The position numbers and the translations under genes are program-made. The notes under the pieces are model-generated. The model had not been told where the DNA came from. It did not search any database and saw only the letters and a list, made by a program, of their open reading frames with translations. 64,000 bases of DNA from Actinotalea solisilvae (GTDB taxonomy: Bacteria; Actinomycetota; Actinomycetes; Actinomycetales; Cellulomonadaceae). The DNA lies in contig NZ_JADDKQ010000003.1 in assembly GCF_016464425.1 (NCBI RefSeq), forward strand, positions 124,001-188,000, written 5' to 3'. Positions within the stretch are counted from its first letter, which is position 1. Every line of letters starts with the position of its first letter. Below, piece by piece: positions 7,268 through 15,969 of this stretch.

Positions 7268-7549
7268 GTGACCTACCTCGACCAGCACGGACGCCCGAGA
7301 GTGGTGCCGTGCTCCGGATACGCCACCACCGGCTTTGTGCTCGCCGCCGTCGGCCTGTGGCCGCTCGCGCTCGCCTTCTGCGGACTCGCCTGGGGCGAGA
7401 CCAGCACGGGTGAACGCGGCGGTCATGGGCTGACCGTGGCGGGCATCGTGCTCAGCGTCCTGGGCATCATTGGAACGATCTTCGCGATCATCCTCGCCGC
7501 AAGCGGCGTCAGTCTCATCGGCGCCCTGATGGACGCGATCACACCCTGA
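7268..7549 (+). CDS. DUF4190-like small membrane protein
   Basis: 93 residues with two hydrophobic helices (GFVLAAVGLWPLALAFCGLAWG, then LTVAGIVLSVLGIIGTIFAIILA) separated by a short hydrophilic TGERGGHG turn. This is the layout of DUF4190 proteins, in which a G-x-T-x-E-R-G-G-x-G-L loop is typical. It acts in the membrane; the role is unknown. GTG start, 16 bases after the lipoprotein gene, ending before a large hairpin. Confidence 0.75.
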   Translation: MTYLDQHGRPRVVPCSGYATTGFVLAAVGLWPLALAFCGLAWGETSTGERGGHGLTVAGIVLSVLGIIGTIFAIILAASGVSLIGALMDAITP

Positions 7550-7630
7550 GGCACTCTGCGCCGGACAGGCGGCACCGCCCTTGTCCGACCCGCGTCTACG
7601 GCCCTGTCGTCTGAGCGTCGCCGGAGGAAG

Positions 7631-7665
7631 GAAGACTTCGTCACGCCATGCGTGCCGAAGTCTTC
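7631..7665. terminator. Large bidirectional hairpin between convergent genes
   Basis: GAAGACTTCG (7631-7640) pairs perfectly with CGAAGTCTTC (7656-7665). Inside it CACGC (7642-7646) pairs with GCGTG (7650-7654), leaving one T:C mismatch and a 3-base loop. It sits between the ends of the DUF4190 gene and the opposing VOC gene, so it can serve as a terminator in both directions. Confidence 0.7.
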
Positions 7666-7680
7666 ACGCCGAGCGCGGAC

Positions 7681-8097
7681 TCAGGCGACGAAGATGCAGA
7701 ACGGGTGCCCCGACGGGTCCGCGTAGACGCGCAGCGGCTCGTCCGGGTCGTCGCTGCGGTCGAACCGCAGGCGCCCGCCGAGCGCCAGGACGCGCTCGTG
7801 CTGGGCGTCGAGCTCGTCCTTCGAGCCGACCACCGTGTCGAGGTGCAGCTGCTGCGGGACGGTCTGGTCCGGCCACGTCGGCTCGACCTGCTCGTCCTCC
7901 TGCTGGAACGCGAGCTGGGCACCACCGGGGTTGCGCAGCACGAGCCAGTCGCGGCCCTTCTCGTCCGGCTCGCCGGGCGGGGGCGGCTCGTCGCCCGGGC
8001 GGTACTCGAGGCCGAGCAGCTGCCGGTAGAACTCCGCGAGGCCGCGGGCGTCCCGGGTGTCGAGCACCACGGACGCGATCGTCGGGTACGTCGTCAT
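7681..8097 (-). CDS. VOC (glyoxalase/bleomycin-resistance fold) family protein
   Basis: A 138-residue protein with the paired beta-alpha-beta-beta-beta modules of the vicinal-oxygen-chelate fold: ASVVLDTRDARGLAEFYRQL at the start and LHLDTVVGSKDELD followed by VYADPSGHPFCIFV at the end. Possible metal ligands are the His in LHLDT and the C-terminal region, while the first canonical His is replaced (VVLD). It belongs to the common actinobacterial branch annotated as glyoxalase-like, whose substrate is usually unknown. ATG 8097 is chosen because the fold begins right after it; upstream extension is only GC-driven. Confidence 0.85.
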   Translation of the reverse strand: MTTYPTIASVVLDTRDARGLAEFYRQLLGLEYRPGDEPPPPGEPDEKGRDWLVLRNPGGAQLAFQQEDEQVEPTWPDQTVPQQLHLDTVVGSKDELDAQHERVLALGGRLRFDRSDDPDEPLRVYADPSGHPFCIFVA

Positions 8098-8223
8098 CGT
8101 CCACCTCCGCCTCCCAGGGTGGCGCGCCCCTCCGGCACGCGCACCCCCGCACCGCCCCGCCGTGGCCGCGTCGACCCGGCGTGCCCACTGGCGGACGCGC
8201 GGCACCGATGGTCTGCTCGTGCC

Positions 8224-8643
8224 GTGAGCGAGGCGAGCACCCAGGCCGGCGGACCGGACGCACCGGTGGGGCAGCACGTCCTCGTGGCCGACGACGACCC
8301 GGACATCCGCGACCTCGTGGCGTTCAAGCTCGGCACGGCCGGGTACGAGGTCGAGGTGGTCGGCGACGGGCTCGCGGCCCTCGAGCACGCGCGCGCCCGG
8401 CCGCCGCGGCTCGTCCTCCTCGACGTCATGATGCCCGGGCTCTCGGGGCTCGACGTCGCCCAGCAGCTGCGCGCCGACCCGCGTACGGCGACCGTCCCGA
8501 TCATCCTGCTCACCGCCAAGGCCCAGGAGTCCGACGTCGAGGGCGGCTTCGGCGTCGGCGCCGACGACTACGTGACCAAGCCGTTCTCGCCGCGCGAGCT
8601 GCTCAGCCGGGTCCGGGCGGTGCTCGCGCGCTCGGTGCCGTGA
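8224..8643 (+). CDS. Single-domain response regulator (receiver only)
   Basis: 139 residues with the receiver signature: acidic pair in VLVADDDPDIRD, phospho-acceptor Asp in LVLLDVMMPGLSGLDV, the switch Thr in IILLTAKAQ, and the conserved Lys in YVTKPFSPREL. No output domain follows, so it probably signals by protein-protein contact. It is the first gene of a four-gene run overlapping by 4 bases at each junction (HEAT protein, glycosyltransferase, histidine kinase). The kinase at the end is its probable partner. Confidence 0.9.
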   Translation: MSEASTQAGGPDAPVGQHVLVADDDPDIRDLVAFKLGTAGYEVEVVGDGLAALEHARARPPRLVLLDVMMPGLSGLDVAQQLRADPRTATVPIILLTAKAQESDVEGGFGVGADDYVTKPFSPRELLSRVRAVLARSVP

Positions 8644-9755
8644 CCACCGCGGCAGCGCTCGGCGTCGCGCTGGTCGCGCTGGCGGCGCTGCTCGCGGCGC
8701 TCGCGCTCGTGGTCACGGTCGCCCGCACCCTCCGGCTCTCGCGCGCCCGCCGGCGCCGCGTGCGCGCCGAGCCCCTGCGGCCCGTGCTGCTGCGGCTCGC
8801 CGCGGGCGACCCCGAGGACGCCGAGGAGGCGCTCGCGGAGCTCGCCGCCCTCGGCGCCGCGGACTGGGCGGCGGTCGAGCCCGTCGTCGGCGGGCTGCTG
8901 CTCAAGGTGCGCGGCGAGACGCACGCCGCCGTGGTCGCGCTCCTCGAGCGTCGCGGCACGCTCGACCGGGCCCGCGCGCGCACGCGGTCGCGCAGCGTCG
9001 TCCGCCGGGCCGAGGCCGCCGAGCTGCTCGGGGCGACCGGCCTCGCGCGCGCCACCCGGCACCTCCTCCCCCTGCTGGAGGACCGCGACCCCGAGGTGCG
9101 GCAGGTCGCGGCGCGCGCGCTCGGGCGCGGCGGGGACGCCGGCGCCGTCCGCCCCCTCCTGGCGCGGCTCTCGCCCCCGCGCGAGATCCCGGCGCGCGTC
9201 GTGGCGACCGCCGTCCTGCGGCTCGGGGCCGCGGCGCACCCCGCGCTCGTCGACGCGCTGCGGGCGGGCGACGCGCCGCAGCGCGCGACCGCCGCGGAGA
9301 TCGCGGGCCTCTCGGGCGCCCTGCCCTGCGTGCCTGGACTCGTCGCGGCGCTCGAGGGCGACGACGTGCTGGAGGTACGAATCCGCGCGGCACGCGCGCT
9401 GGGCCGGCTGGGCCCGCGCGAGGCGGTGGCACCCCTCGTCGCCGCCACCGCCGACCGCGAGCCGGTGCCCCTGCGCGCCGTCGCCGCCCGCGCGCTCGGG
9501 GAGGTCGGCGACCCCGCCGCCGTCCCGCACCTCGCGGCCCTCCTCCGCGCGGCGGCCCACCACGTCGCGGCCAACGCCGCGCGCGCGCTCGCGGACCTGG
9601 GCCCCGCCGGACGCGCGGCCCTGGCCGCCGCGGCGGACCATGGGACCGACGGCGCGAACGGCCCGTCCGCCGGCCCCGCGACCGGCGAGGCCGCCCACGC
9701 CCGCGACGCGCTCGTCACCGCCGGGCTGCGCGAGCGCGCCGGGGCGACGTCGTGA
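8640..9755 (+). CDS. Membrane-anchored HEAT-repeat protein
   Basis: 371 residues. One N-terminal membrane helix (residues about 5-27, all Ala/Leu/Val) is followed by an Arg-rich stop-transfer segment. Then come repeated helical pairs of HEAT or PBS-lyase type: LLPLLEDRDPEVRQVAARAL, RIRAARALGRLGPREAVAPL, and RAVAARALGEVGDPAAVPHL. HEAT arrays act as scaffolds. It lies between a receiver gene and a glycosyltransferase gene in an overlapping operon, so it may link the phosphosignal to the glycosyltransferase. The GTG start overlaps the receiver stop. No catalytic motif is seen. Confidence 0.8.
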   Translation: MTTAAALGVALVALAALLAALALVVTVARTLRLSRARRRRVRAEPLRPVLLRLAAGDPEDAEEALAELAALGAADWAAVEPVVGGLLLKVRGETHAAVVALLERRGTLDRARARTRSRSVVRRAEAAELLGATGLARATRHLLPLLEDRDPEVRQVAARALGRGGDAGAVRPLLARLSPPREIPARVVATAVLRLGAAAHPALVDALRAGDAPQRATAAEIAGLSGALPCVPGLVAALEGDDVLEVRIRAARALGRLGPREAVAPLVAATADREPVPLRAVAARALGEVGDPAAVPHLAALLRAAAHHVAANAARALADLGPAGRAALAAAADHGTDGANGPSAGPATGEAAHARDALVTAGLRERAGATS

Positions 9756-11347
9756 CCCGCGGACCCGGGGCGGTGCCGTGGGCTCCCTGGCACGGCGTGC
9801 CGACGATGCCCGAGCCCGTCGAGGACTTCCTCGAGCCGGTCCGCCAGAGCGCGCCGGGCCGCACGCTGCGCGAGGTGCTCACGGTCGTGTTCGACGCCGT
9901 CGGCGAGCCCGTGCTCGGGTACTTCCTGCTCATCAACACGAGCTACCTCGTGCTCATCGCGTTCGCCGCGCTCGAGTTCGCGCGCCACCTGCGCCGCGCG
10001 CCGTTCGCGGGGCTCGACGACGTCGCCGTCAGCCCGCTCGCCCTGCCGGCGTCGGTCATCGTGCCCGCGTACAACGAGGAGGCGGGCATCGTCGCGTCGG
10101 TGCGCGCGATGCTCGCGCTGCGCTACGCCGAGCACGAGGTCGTCGTCGTCGACGACGGCTCGGCCGACGCGACCTTCGAGCGCCTGCGCGCCGCCTTCGG
10201 CCTGGTCGAGGTGCCCCGCGTCGTCCCCGACGACGTGCCGGTGCGGCAGCGTCCGACGTCGGTCCACGTGCCCGCGGACGGGCGGACCCGGCTCGTCGTG
10301 GTGCGCAAGGAGAACTCGGGCCGCGCGGACTCCGTCAACGTCGGCGTCAACGTCGCGCGGTACCCGCTCGTCGCCATGGTCGACGCCGACTCGATCCTCG
10401 ACCCGGACGCGCTCCTCGTCGTCGCGAAGCCCTTCGCCGACGACCCCGACCGCGTCGTCGCGACGGGCGGCGTCATCCGCGCGGCCAACGGGTGTCGCGT
10501 GGTCGCGGGCCGCGTCGTCGACGTGCGGATGCCGCGGTCCTTCCTCGCCCGGATCCAGGTCGTCGAGTACCTGCGCGCGTTCCTCCTCGGCCGGACGGGC
10601 TGGTCGAAGCTCGGGTCGCTCATCCTCATCTCGGGCGCGTTCGGGCTGTTCCGCCGGGACGTGCTCGTCGAGGTGGGCGGGCTCGACGCCGACTGCATCG
10701 GCGAGGACTTCGAGCTCGTCCTGCGCCTGCACCGGCACCTGCGGCGCGCCCGCCGCGAGCACCGGGTCGTGTTCGTCGCCGAGCCCGTCAGCTGGACCGA
10801 GGTGCCCGAGACCGCTCGCGTCCTGCGCAGCCAGCGTCGGCGCTGGCACCGCGGCATGTGGGAGGTGCTCTGGAAGCACCGCTCGATGACCCTCAACCCG
10901 CGCTACGGGCGCATCGGCATGGTGGCCGTGCCCTACTACTGGCTGTTCGAGCTCCTGGCGCCGGTCATGGAGCTGCTCGGCGTCGTCCTCGTCGTGCTCG
11001 GCCTCGTCGTGGGCGCGGTCGACGTGGACTACACCGTGCGCTTCCTCCTCGTCGCCTACGCGTTCGCGATCCTCGTCTCGCTCGCGGCCGTGTGCGCCGA
11101 GGAGCTCTCGTTCCACCGCTACGGCCGGTGGCGCGACCTCGGGCGCATCCTCACCTCGAGCGTGTGGGAGAACGTCGGCTACCGGCAGGTCACCGCGTGG
11201 TGGCGGCTCCAGGGCCTGTGGCAGGGGCTGACCCGGCGGACGCAGGTGTGGGGCACCATGACGCGCACGGGCTTCGCGGACGAGACCGAGGCCGCCGGGG
11301 GCACCGCGGGCACGGCCGCAGCGACCACCCGCGGGGGCACCTCGTGA
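9752..11347 (+). CDS. Processive membrane glycosyltransferase, GT2 family
   Basis: 531 residues. An N-terminal membrane segment (YFLLINTSYLVLIAFAALEF) precedes a GT-A domain with SVIVPAYNEEAG, the UDP-sugar motif VVVDDGSAD (about residue 134), MVDADS (about 210-212), GEDFELVLR (about 317-322) and the QRRRW motif near residue 361. C-terminal membrane helices follow (WLFELLAPVMELLGVVLVVL and VRFLLVAYAFAILVSLAAV). This set matches hyaluronan/cellulose/poly-GlcNAc-synthase-like enzymes that make and extrude a polysaccharide. The GTG start overlaps the HEAT gene stop, and the end overlaps the kinase start. The polymer is unknown; an exopolysaccharide is inferred. Confidence 0.87.
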   Translation: MTRGPGAVPWAPWHGVPTMPEPVEDFLEPVRQSAPGRTLREVLTVVFDAVGEPVLGYFLLINTSYLVLIAFAALEFARHLRRAPFAGLDDVAVSPLALPASVIVPAYNEEAGIVASVRAMLALRYAEHEVVVVDDGSADATFERLRAAFGLVEVPRVVPDDVPVRQRPTSVHVPADGRTRLVVVRKENSGRADSVNVGVNVARYPLVAMVDADSILDPDALLVVAKPFADDPDRVVATGGVIRAANGCRVVAGRVVDVRMPRSFLARIQVVEYLRAFLLGRTGWSKLGSLILISGAFGLFRRDVLVEVGGLDADCIGEDFELVLRLHRHLRRARREHRVVFVAEPVSWTEVPETARVLRSQRRRWHRGMWEVLWKHRSMTLNPRYGRIGMVAVPYYWLFELLAPVMELLGVVLVVLGLVVGAVDVDYTVRFLLVAYAFAILVSLAAVCAEELSFHRYGRWRDLGRILTSSVWENVGYRQVTAWWRLQGLWQGLTRRTQVWGTMTRTGFADETEAAGGTAGTAAATTRGGTS

Positions 11348-13404
11348 GCCCGGCCGAGCTGTCCTTCCGCCCCGGCACCCTGCGCCAGACGCTGCGGCGC
11401 GGCTTCGGCACGGTCATGGTCCTCGTCGCGGGCGTCGGCCTGGCCGGGATCTTCGGCGTCGGGATCGCGACGCAGCGGGTCGAGCACCTCTCCCGCGTGC
11501 TCACGCCCGCCGTCGAGGCCAACGCCGAGGCGCTCCAGCTCATGCTCGACGCCGAGACCGCCGTGCGCGGCTACCAGCTCACGGGCGACGCGGCCTTCCT
11601 CGTGCCCTACGAGGCCGCGCAGGACGACGTCCTCGGGGCGGTGACGTCGACGCAGAGCCTCGGCGAGCTCGCGGGGGTCGAGGCGCCCTACGAGCGCGAG
11701 CTCGCCGCGGCGCGCGCGTGGCTCGAGGAGTACGCGGCCGACGTCGTGGACGGCGCGGGCCCGCCCGACGAGGCGACGTCCGACGCGGGCAAGGAGCTCT
11801 TCGACGAGTTCCGCGCCGAGCAGCGCGCCGTCGCCCAGGCGCTGAGCGTGCGGCGCGAGGAGGTGCGCACGGACGCGCGCCAGTACCGCGCCGCCGTCGT
11901 GCCCGGGCTCGGCGCGCTGACCGCCCTCGGCGTGGTGTTCGCGACGCTCGTCACGCGCGGGACCGTGCGCGCGGTGGCGGGCCCGCTGGACCGCGTGCGC
12001 GACGTGCTCGAGCGGCAGCGCCTCGGCGACCACGCCGCGCGCGCGCCGGTCGCCGGCCCGTCCGAGGTCCGTGACGTCGCCGAGGCCGTCAACGCGCTCG
12101 CCGACGAGAGCGACCGCCTGCGCGAGCAGCAGGCCGAGCAGGCCGCGCTGCGGCGCCGCACGCGCGACGCGGTGCGCCTCGTCCGTGACGAGCTGGGACG
12201 CGTCGCCGTGCTCGAGGTCGCCGCGGGCGCGGTCGCCGAGCTGGTCGGCGCGGACGCCGTCGTGCTGCGCTACCTCGGCCGCGGCGGCCGGCGCCACGAC
12301 GACGTCGAGGTGCCCGACGGCGTCTGGCCGGCGCGCGGCTCCCGGCGGCCGGCGCCCGTCCCGCACGGGCCCGACGACGTCGCCCTCGCCCGCGCGCTCG
12401 CGGGCGCGACGGAGGTCGTCGTGCTCGAGCACGTGCCCGGCCCGACCCCTGCCGACGGCGGGACCGAGGGCGCGGCCGCGCGGCTGGTCCGCGCGGTCGC
12501 GCCCGGCGCGATGAGCGCCGTCGTCGCGCCCGTCGCGGTGGGCGGCGAGGTGCTCGGCCTCGCCGTCGTCGCCTTCCATGCGACGCACCGCCTCACCGAG
12601 GACGAGGAGCAGGCGCTGGGTCGGCTCTGCGACGACCTCGGGCAGGCGCTCGAGCAGAGCGACCTGTTCGAGCGGCAGCTGCGGCTGGTGGACCAGCTCC
12701 AGGAGCTCGACCGGCAGAAGTCGGTGTTCCTCTCCAACGTCTCGCACGAGCTGCGCACTCCGCTGACCTCGATCACCGGCTACGCCGAGATGCTGCTCGA
12801 CGGCGACGGCGGCGCGCTCGGTCCCAGCGCGGCGGAGATGGTCACCGTCGTCGAGCGCAACGCCCAGCGGCTGCGCGAGCTCATCGAGGACCTGCTGACG
12901 CTCTCCCAGATGGAGTCCGGCGCGCACCGCGGCCGGCGCGAGGCGGTCGACCTCGCGGAGGTGACCGCGGCCGCCGTCGCGACGCTCGAGCCGCAGGCGC
13001 GCGCGGGGGGCGTCCGGCTCGCGACGCACCTCGGCCCCGACGTCCCGACGATCATGGGCGACGTCGGCCAGCTCGAGCGCGTCGTGCTCAACCTCGCGGG
13101 CAACGCGGTGAAGTTCACGCCCGACGGCGGCTCCGTCGACGTCCGGCTCGACCGGCACGACGGCGGCGTGCGGCTCGTCGTGCGGGACACCGGCATCGGC
13201 ATCCCGGTCGAGGAGCAGGAGGACCTGTTCCAGCGGTTCTTCCGCGCGTCCAACGCCGTCGAGGGGGCCGTGCCCGGCACGGGGCTGGGCCTGTCGATCG
13301 TGCGCGGCGTCGTCGAGGCGCACGGCGGGACGCTGGCCCTGCGCTCCGCGCCCGGCGAGGGCACCGAGGTCGAGGTGACGCTGGGGATCAGGGCCCCGCG
13401 CTGA
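11344..13404 (+). CDS. Sensor histidine kinase (CHASE3-HAMP-GAF-HisKA-HATPase)
   Basis: 686 residues. A membrane helix (about 20-42) starts the protein, then a CHASE3-like extracytoplasmic four-helix region (ETAVRGYQLTGDAAFLVPY). A second membrane helix near 190-210 and a HAMP/coiled-coil follow. A GAF-like domain covers about 270-440, and then come HisKA with SNVSHELRTPL (His468) and the ATPase core with NLAGNAVKFTPDG, VRDTGIGIP and GTGLGLSIV. All catalytic motifs are intact. It is the last gene of the receiver-HEAT-glycosyltransferase-kinase operon and probably phosphorylates the receiver. It ends 17 bases inside the opposing adenylation gene. Confidence 0.9.
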   Translation: MSPAELSFRPGTLRQTLRRGFGTVMVLVAGVGLAGIFGVGIATQRVEHLSRVLTPAVEANAEALQLMLDAETAVRGYQLTGDAAFLVPYEAAQDDVLGAVTSTQSLGELAGVEAPYERELAAARAWLEEYAADVVDGAGPPDEATSDAGKELFDEFRAEQRAVAQALSVRREEVRTDARQYRAAVVPGLGALTALGVVFATLVTRGTVRAVAGPLDRVRDVLERQRLGDHAARAPVAGPSEVRDVAEAVNALADESDRLREQQAEQAALRRRTRDAVRLVRDELGRVAVLEVAAGAVAELVGADAVVLRYLGRGGRRHDDVEVPDGVWPARGSRRPAPVPHGPDDVALARALAGATEVVVLEHVPGPTPADGGTEGAAARLVRAVAPGAMSAVVAPVAVGGEVLGLAVVAFHATHRLTEDEEQALGRLCDDLGQALEQSDLFERQLRLVDQLQELDRQKSVFLSNVSHELRTPLTSITGYAEMLLDGDGGALGPSAAEMVTVVERNAQRLRELIEDLLTLSQMESGAHRGRREAVDLAEVTAAAVATLEPQARAGGVRLATHLGPDVPTIMGDVGQLERVVLNLAGNAVKFTPDGGSVDVRLDRHDGGVRLVVRDTGIGIPVEEQEDLFQRFFRASNAVEGAVPGTGLGLSIVRGVVEAHGGTLALRSAPGEGTEVEVTLGIRAPR

Positions 13405-15913
13405 CGGGGAGCCGGTCCCGCGCGCGCCGGACCGCGCGCGGCCCGTGCGTCACGAGCGCCCAGTACCCGACGCCGGCGGCGAGCGACGCGACGACGCCGA
13501 GGGCCGGGTGCACGGTCGCGAGGTCGGGGTACACGAGCCAGTGCACGAGGTAGACGTGCAGCGACGCGCTCGCGAGCATCCCGAGGCCGCGGTGCAGCGC
13601 CGTCGGCACGGGCACGGTCGGCAGCCACGCGAGCAGCAGGAGGCCGACGGCGATGACGGCCTCGCGCCGCGGGTCGTCGAAGAAGCCGGGCACCGTGAGC
13701 AGGACGACGGCCGAGAGCGCGAGGCGCTCGCGCACCCGGCGCGCCCGGGCGAAGCCCCAGCCGAGCGCGAACAGCCAGAGCACGGGCGCCGGGTGCGGCG
13801 TGGGCAGCACGACGAGGTCGAACCGCGTGAGCAGGCCGACGCCCAGCAGGGCCACGGGGAACCCGAGCGGGAACCGCCGCTCGGCGCGGTCGGCCCAGGG
13901 CACGGCGAGCAGCGCGACGACGCCGACCAGCACGTACACGAGCATCTCGACGAACCAGAAGTGCCACTGCGGCGTCCACGTCGGGGACCCGACGAGCGCG
14001 TTGACGAGCGCCACGTTGGCGAGCGTGTACGTCCCCGTGAGCAGCGCCGCGACGGCGATGAACGCGACGCTCGGGACGACGACGCGCGCGAGGCTGCGCA
14101 GCTGGCGGCGCAGGCGGGCCGTCCGGTCCCCGACGAGCTGGAACCGCGCGAAGTTGAACCCGGCCACCGCGACGAGCACGTGCGCCGTGCCCGGCCACGC
14201 GAACAGCTTCGCGTGGGTGCCGACGATGAGGACGATCGCGACCGCCCGGAGCACGACGCTCGTCTCGACGGCCCCGAGGAGGCGGCGGCGGCGCGCACCG
14301 GCCGGGCGGGCGGCGTCGGCGGCCGACCCGGCGAGCGCGCCCACCGGGGTGACGTGCCAGTCGGCCGGGAGGTGGCCGAGCGCCGCCTCGAGGCGCACCG
14401 AGGTCGCGACGTACGAGAGGGAGTCGCCGCCGAGGTCGACGAACGACGCGTCCGGCGGGACGCGGTCGAGGCCCAGCTCCTCGGCGTAGATGCGGGCGAC
14501 GTCGGCGGGACCGTCGGGCTCCGCCGGGGGCGTGACGACCGCGGCGTCGAGCGCGGCCACGGCGGCGAGGTCGACCTTTCCGGACGCCACGCGGGGCAGC
14601 GCGTCGACGGGGTGCACGACGACGGCTCCGCGCGGCAGCGCCAGCCGCTCGGCGAGCAGGGCGCCCAGAAGCCCGGCGTCGAGCGCGCCCTCGACGGCGA
14701 CGACGAGCCGCTCGTCGCGCCCCGCCGCGGCGGCCGTGAGGCCCATCCCCGCGAGGACGGCCTCGACGTGCCCGAGGTCCACGCGCAGCCCCACGACCTT
14801 GAGGAACCGGCTGCGCCGCCCGACGACCTCGACGACGCCGTCGGGCCCGAGGCGCGCGAGGTCGCCGGTGCGCAGCACGTCGACCGTGCGGCCGAGCGCG
14901 AGGTCCGCGGGCGACTCCGCGTAGCCCAGCATGACGTTCGGGCCCTCGTAGACGAGCTCGCCGTCGGGCGACCCGGGCACGGGCTCGATGCGGAGGCTCC
15001 CGCCGGGGACGGCGCGCCCGACGGCCCCGGGCCGGGTCGGCGCGAGGTCGGGCGGCAGCACGGCGATGCGGGCCGTCGCCTCCGTCTGCCCGTACATGAC
15101 CACGAGGTCCCAGCCGCGCTCGCGGCCGACGCCGGCCCAGCGCCGGACGGCGTCGGGCGCGAGGCGGCCGCCCGCCTGGGTGACGTAGCGCAGGCTGGGC
15201 AGGTCCATCCGCTCGACGCCGAGCCGGTCGAGCAGCTCGAAGGTGTACGGCACACCCGCGAACGTCGTCACACCGGCCTCGCGCGCGAGCGCCCAGAAGC
15301 ACGGGTCGACGACGGACAGGTCGGTGAGCACGAGCGTCGCGCCGCGCAGCAGGTGGCTGTGCACGACGGAGAGGCCGTAGGAGTAGTGGAACGGCAGGGT
15401 GGTCGCGGCGCGGTCGTCCGGCCGGACGCCGAGCGCGTCGGCGACCTGCTCGGCGTTGGCCTGGAGGTTCGCGCGCGAGAGCCGGACGAGCTTGGGTGCC
15501 CCGGTCGAGCCCGACGTGCTGAGCAGCAGCGCGAGGTCGGGGTGGAGGTCGTGCGCGGTCCCGGGGCGGCGCTCGTCGAGGACGACGTCGTCGCCGGGCG
15601 CGTCCCGGCCGCGCAGCACGACGTCGGGGTCCCACGCCGCGACGAGCGCGTCGACCGCCTCCGGCTTGTCCCCCGGCAGCAGCAGGACGGCGTGCCCGCC
15701 CGCGAGCGCGCCCAGGTAGGCGACGAGCGAGCCGACGTCGTTCAGGGCGGCGACGGCCACGAGCCGCCGCGTGCCGAGGCGCCGGGCGACGTCGTCGGCG
15801 CGCGCGGCGAGCTCGGCGTACGTCAGCGTGCCCGTGGCGGTGCGCACGGCGGGGCGGTCGCCGTGGCGCGCGAGGTCCGCGAGCGGCAGGGCCTCGACGG
15901 GCAGGACGGTCAC
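13388..15913 (-). CDS. Adenylation-PCP-acyltransferase-3 fusion, iron-box regulated
   Basis: 841 residues in three parts. Residues 1-440 form an AMP-forming adenylation domain: LLSTSGSTGAPKLVR, VMYGQTEATARI, VLRTGDLARL, GRRSRFLKVVG and ASGKVDL. Residues about 460-540 form a carrier domain with FVDLGGDSLSY, where Ser498 would take phosphopantetheine. Residues about 555-835 form a multi-pass acyltransferase-3 (OafA-like) domain with the conserved His567 (VGTHAKLF). It should activate an acid, load it on its own carrier and pass it to an acceptor at or across the membrane. A 19-base iron box lies 13 bases before the ATG, and the ferric transporter genes lie just upstream in the same direction. 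Substrate and product are unknown; a siderophore or envelope modification under iron starvation is inferred. Confidence 0.82.
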   Translation of the reverse strand: MTVLPVEALPLADLARHGDRPAVRTATGTLTYAELAARADDVARRLGTRRLVAVAALNDVGSLVAYLGALAGGHAVLLLPGDKPEAVDALVAAWDPDVVLRGRDAPGDDVVLDERRPGTAHDLHPDLALLLSTSGSTGAPKLVRLSRANLQANAEQVADALGVRPDDRAATTLPFHYSYGLSVVHSHLLRGATLVLTDLSVVDPCFWALAREAGVTTFAGVPYTFELLDRLGVERMDLPSLRYVTQAGGRLAPDAVRRWAGVGRERGWDLVVMYGQTEATARIAVLPPDLAPTRPGAVGRAVPGGSLRIEPVPGSPDGELVYEGPNVMLGYAESPADLALGRTVDVLRTGDLARLGPDGVVEVVGRRSRFLKVVGLRVDLGHVEAVLAGMGLTAAAAGRDERLVVAVEGALDAGLLGALLAERLALPRGAVVVHPVDALPRVASGKVDLAAVAALDAAVVTPPAEPDGPADVARIYAEELGLDRVPPDASFVDLGGDSLSYVATSVRLEAALGHLPADWHVTPVGALAGSAADAARPAGARRRRLLGAVETSVVLRAVAIVLIVGTHAKLFAWPGTAHVLVAVAGFNFARFQLVGDRTARLRRQLRSLARVVVPSVAFIAVAALLTGTYTLANVALVNALVGSPTWTPQWHFWFVEMLVYVLVGVVALLAVPWADRAERRFPLGFPVALLGVGLLTRFDLVVLPTPHPAPVLWLFALGWGFARARRVRERLALSAVVLLTVPGFFDDPRREAVIAVGLLLLAWLPTVPVPTALHRGLGMLASASLHVYLVHWLVYPDLATVHPALGVVASLAAGVGYWALVTHGPRAVRRARDRLPVSAGP

Positions 15914-15925
15914 GAGGAGGAAGCC

Positions 15926-15944
15926 TAAAGCAAGGCTTACCTAA
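15926..15944 (-). promoter_or_regulatory. DtxR/IdeR/DmdR-type iron box
   Basis: On the minus strand TTAGGTAAGCCTTGCTTTA agrees with the consensus TWAGGTWAGSCTWACCTWA at 17 of 19 positions. It ends 13 bases before the start of the adenylation-PCP-acyltransferase gene. It predicts repression by iron-loaded DtxR-family regulator and expression when iron is scarce. Confidence 0.8.
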
Positions 15945-15969
15945 CCCGGAAGCGAGGGCGGGCGGGCCG

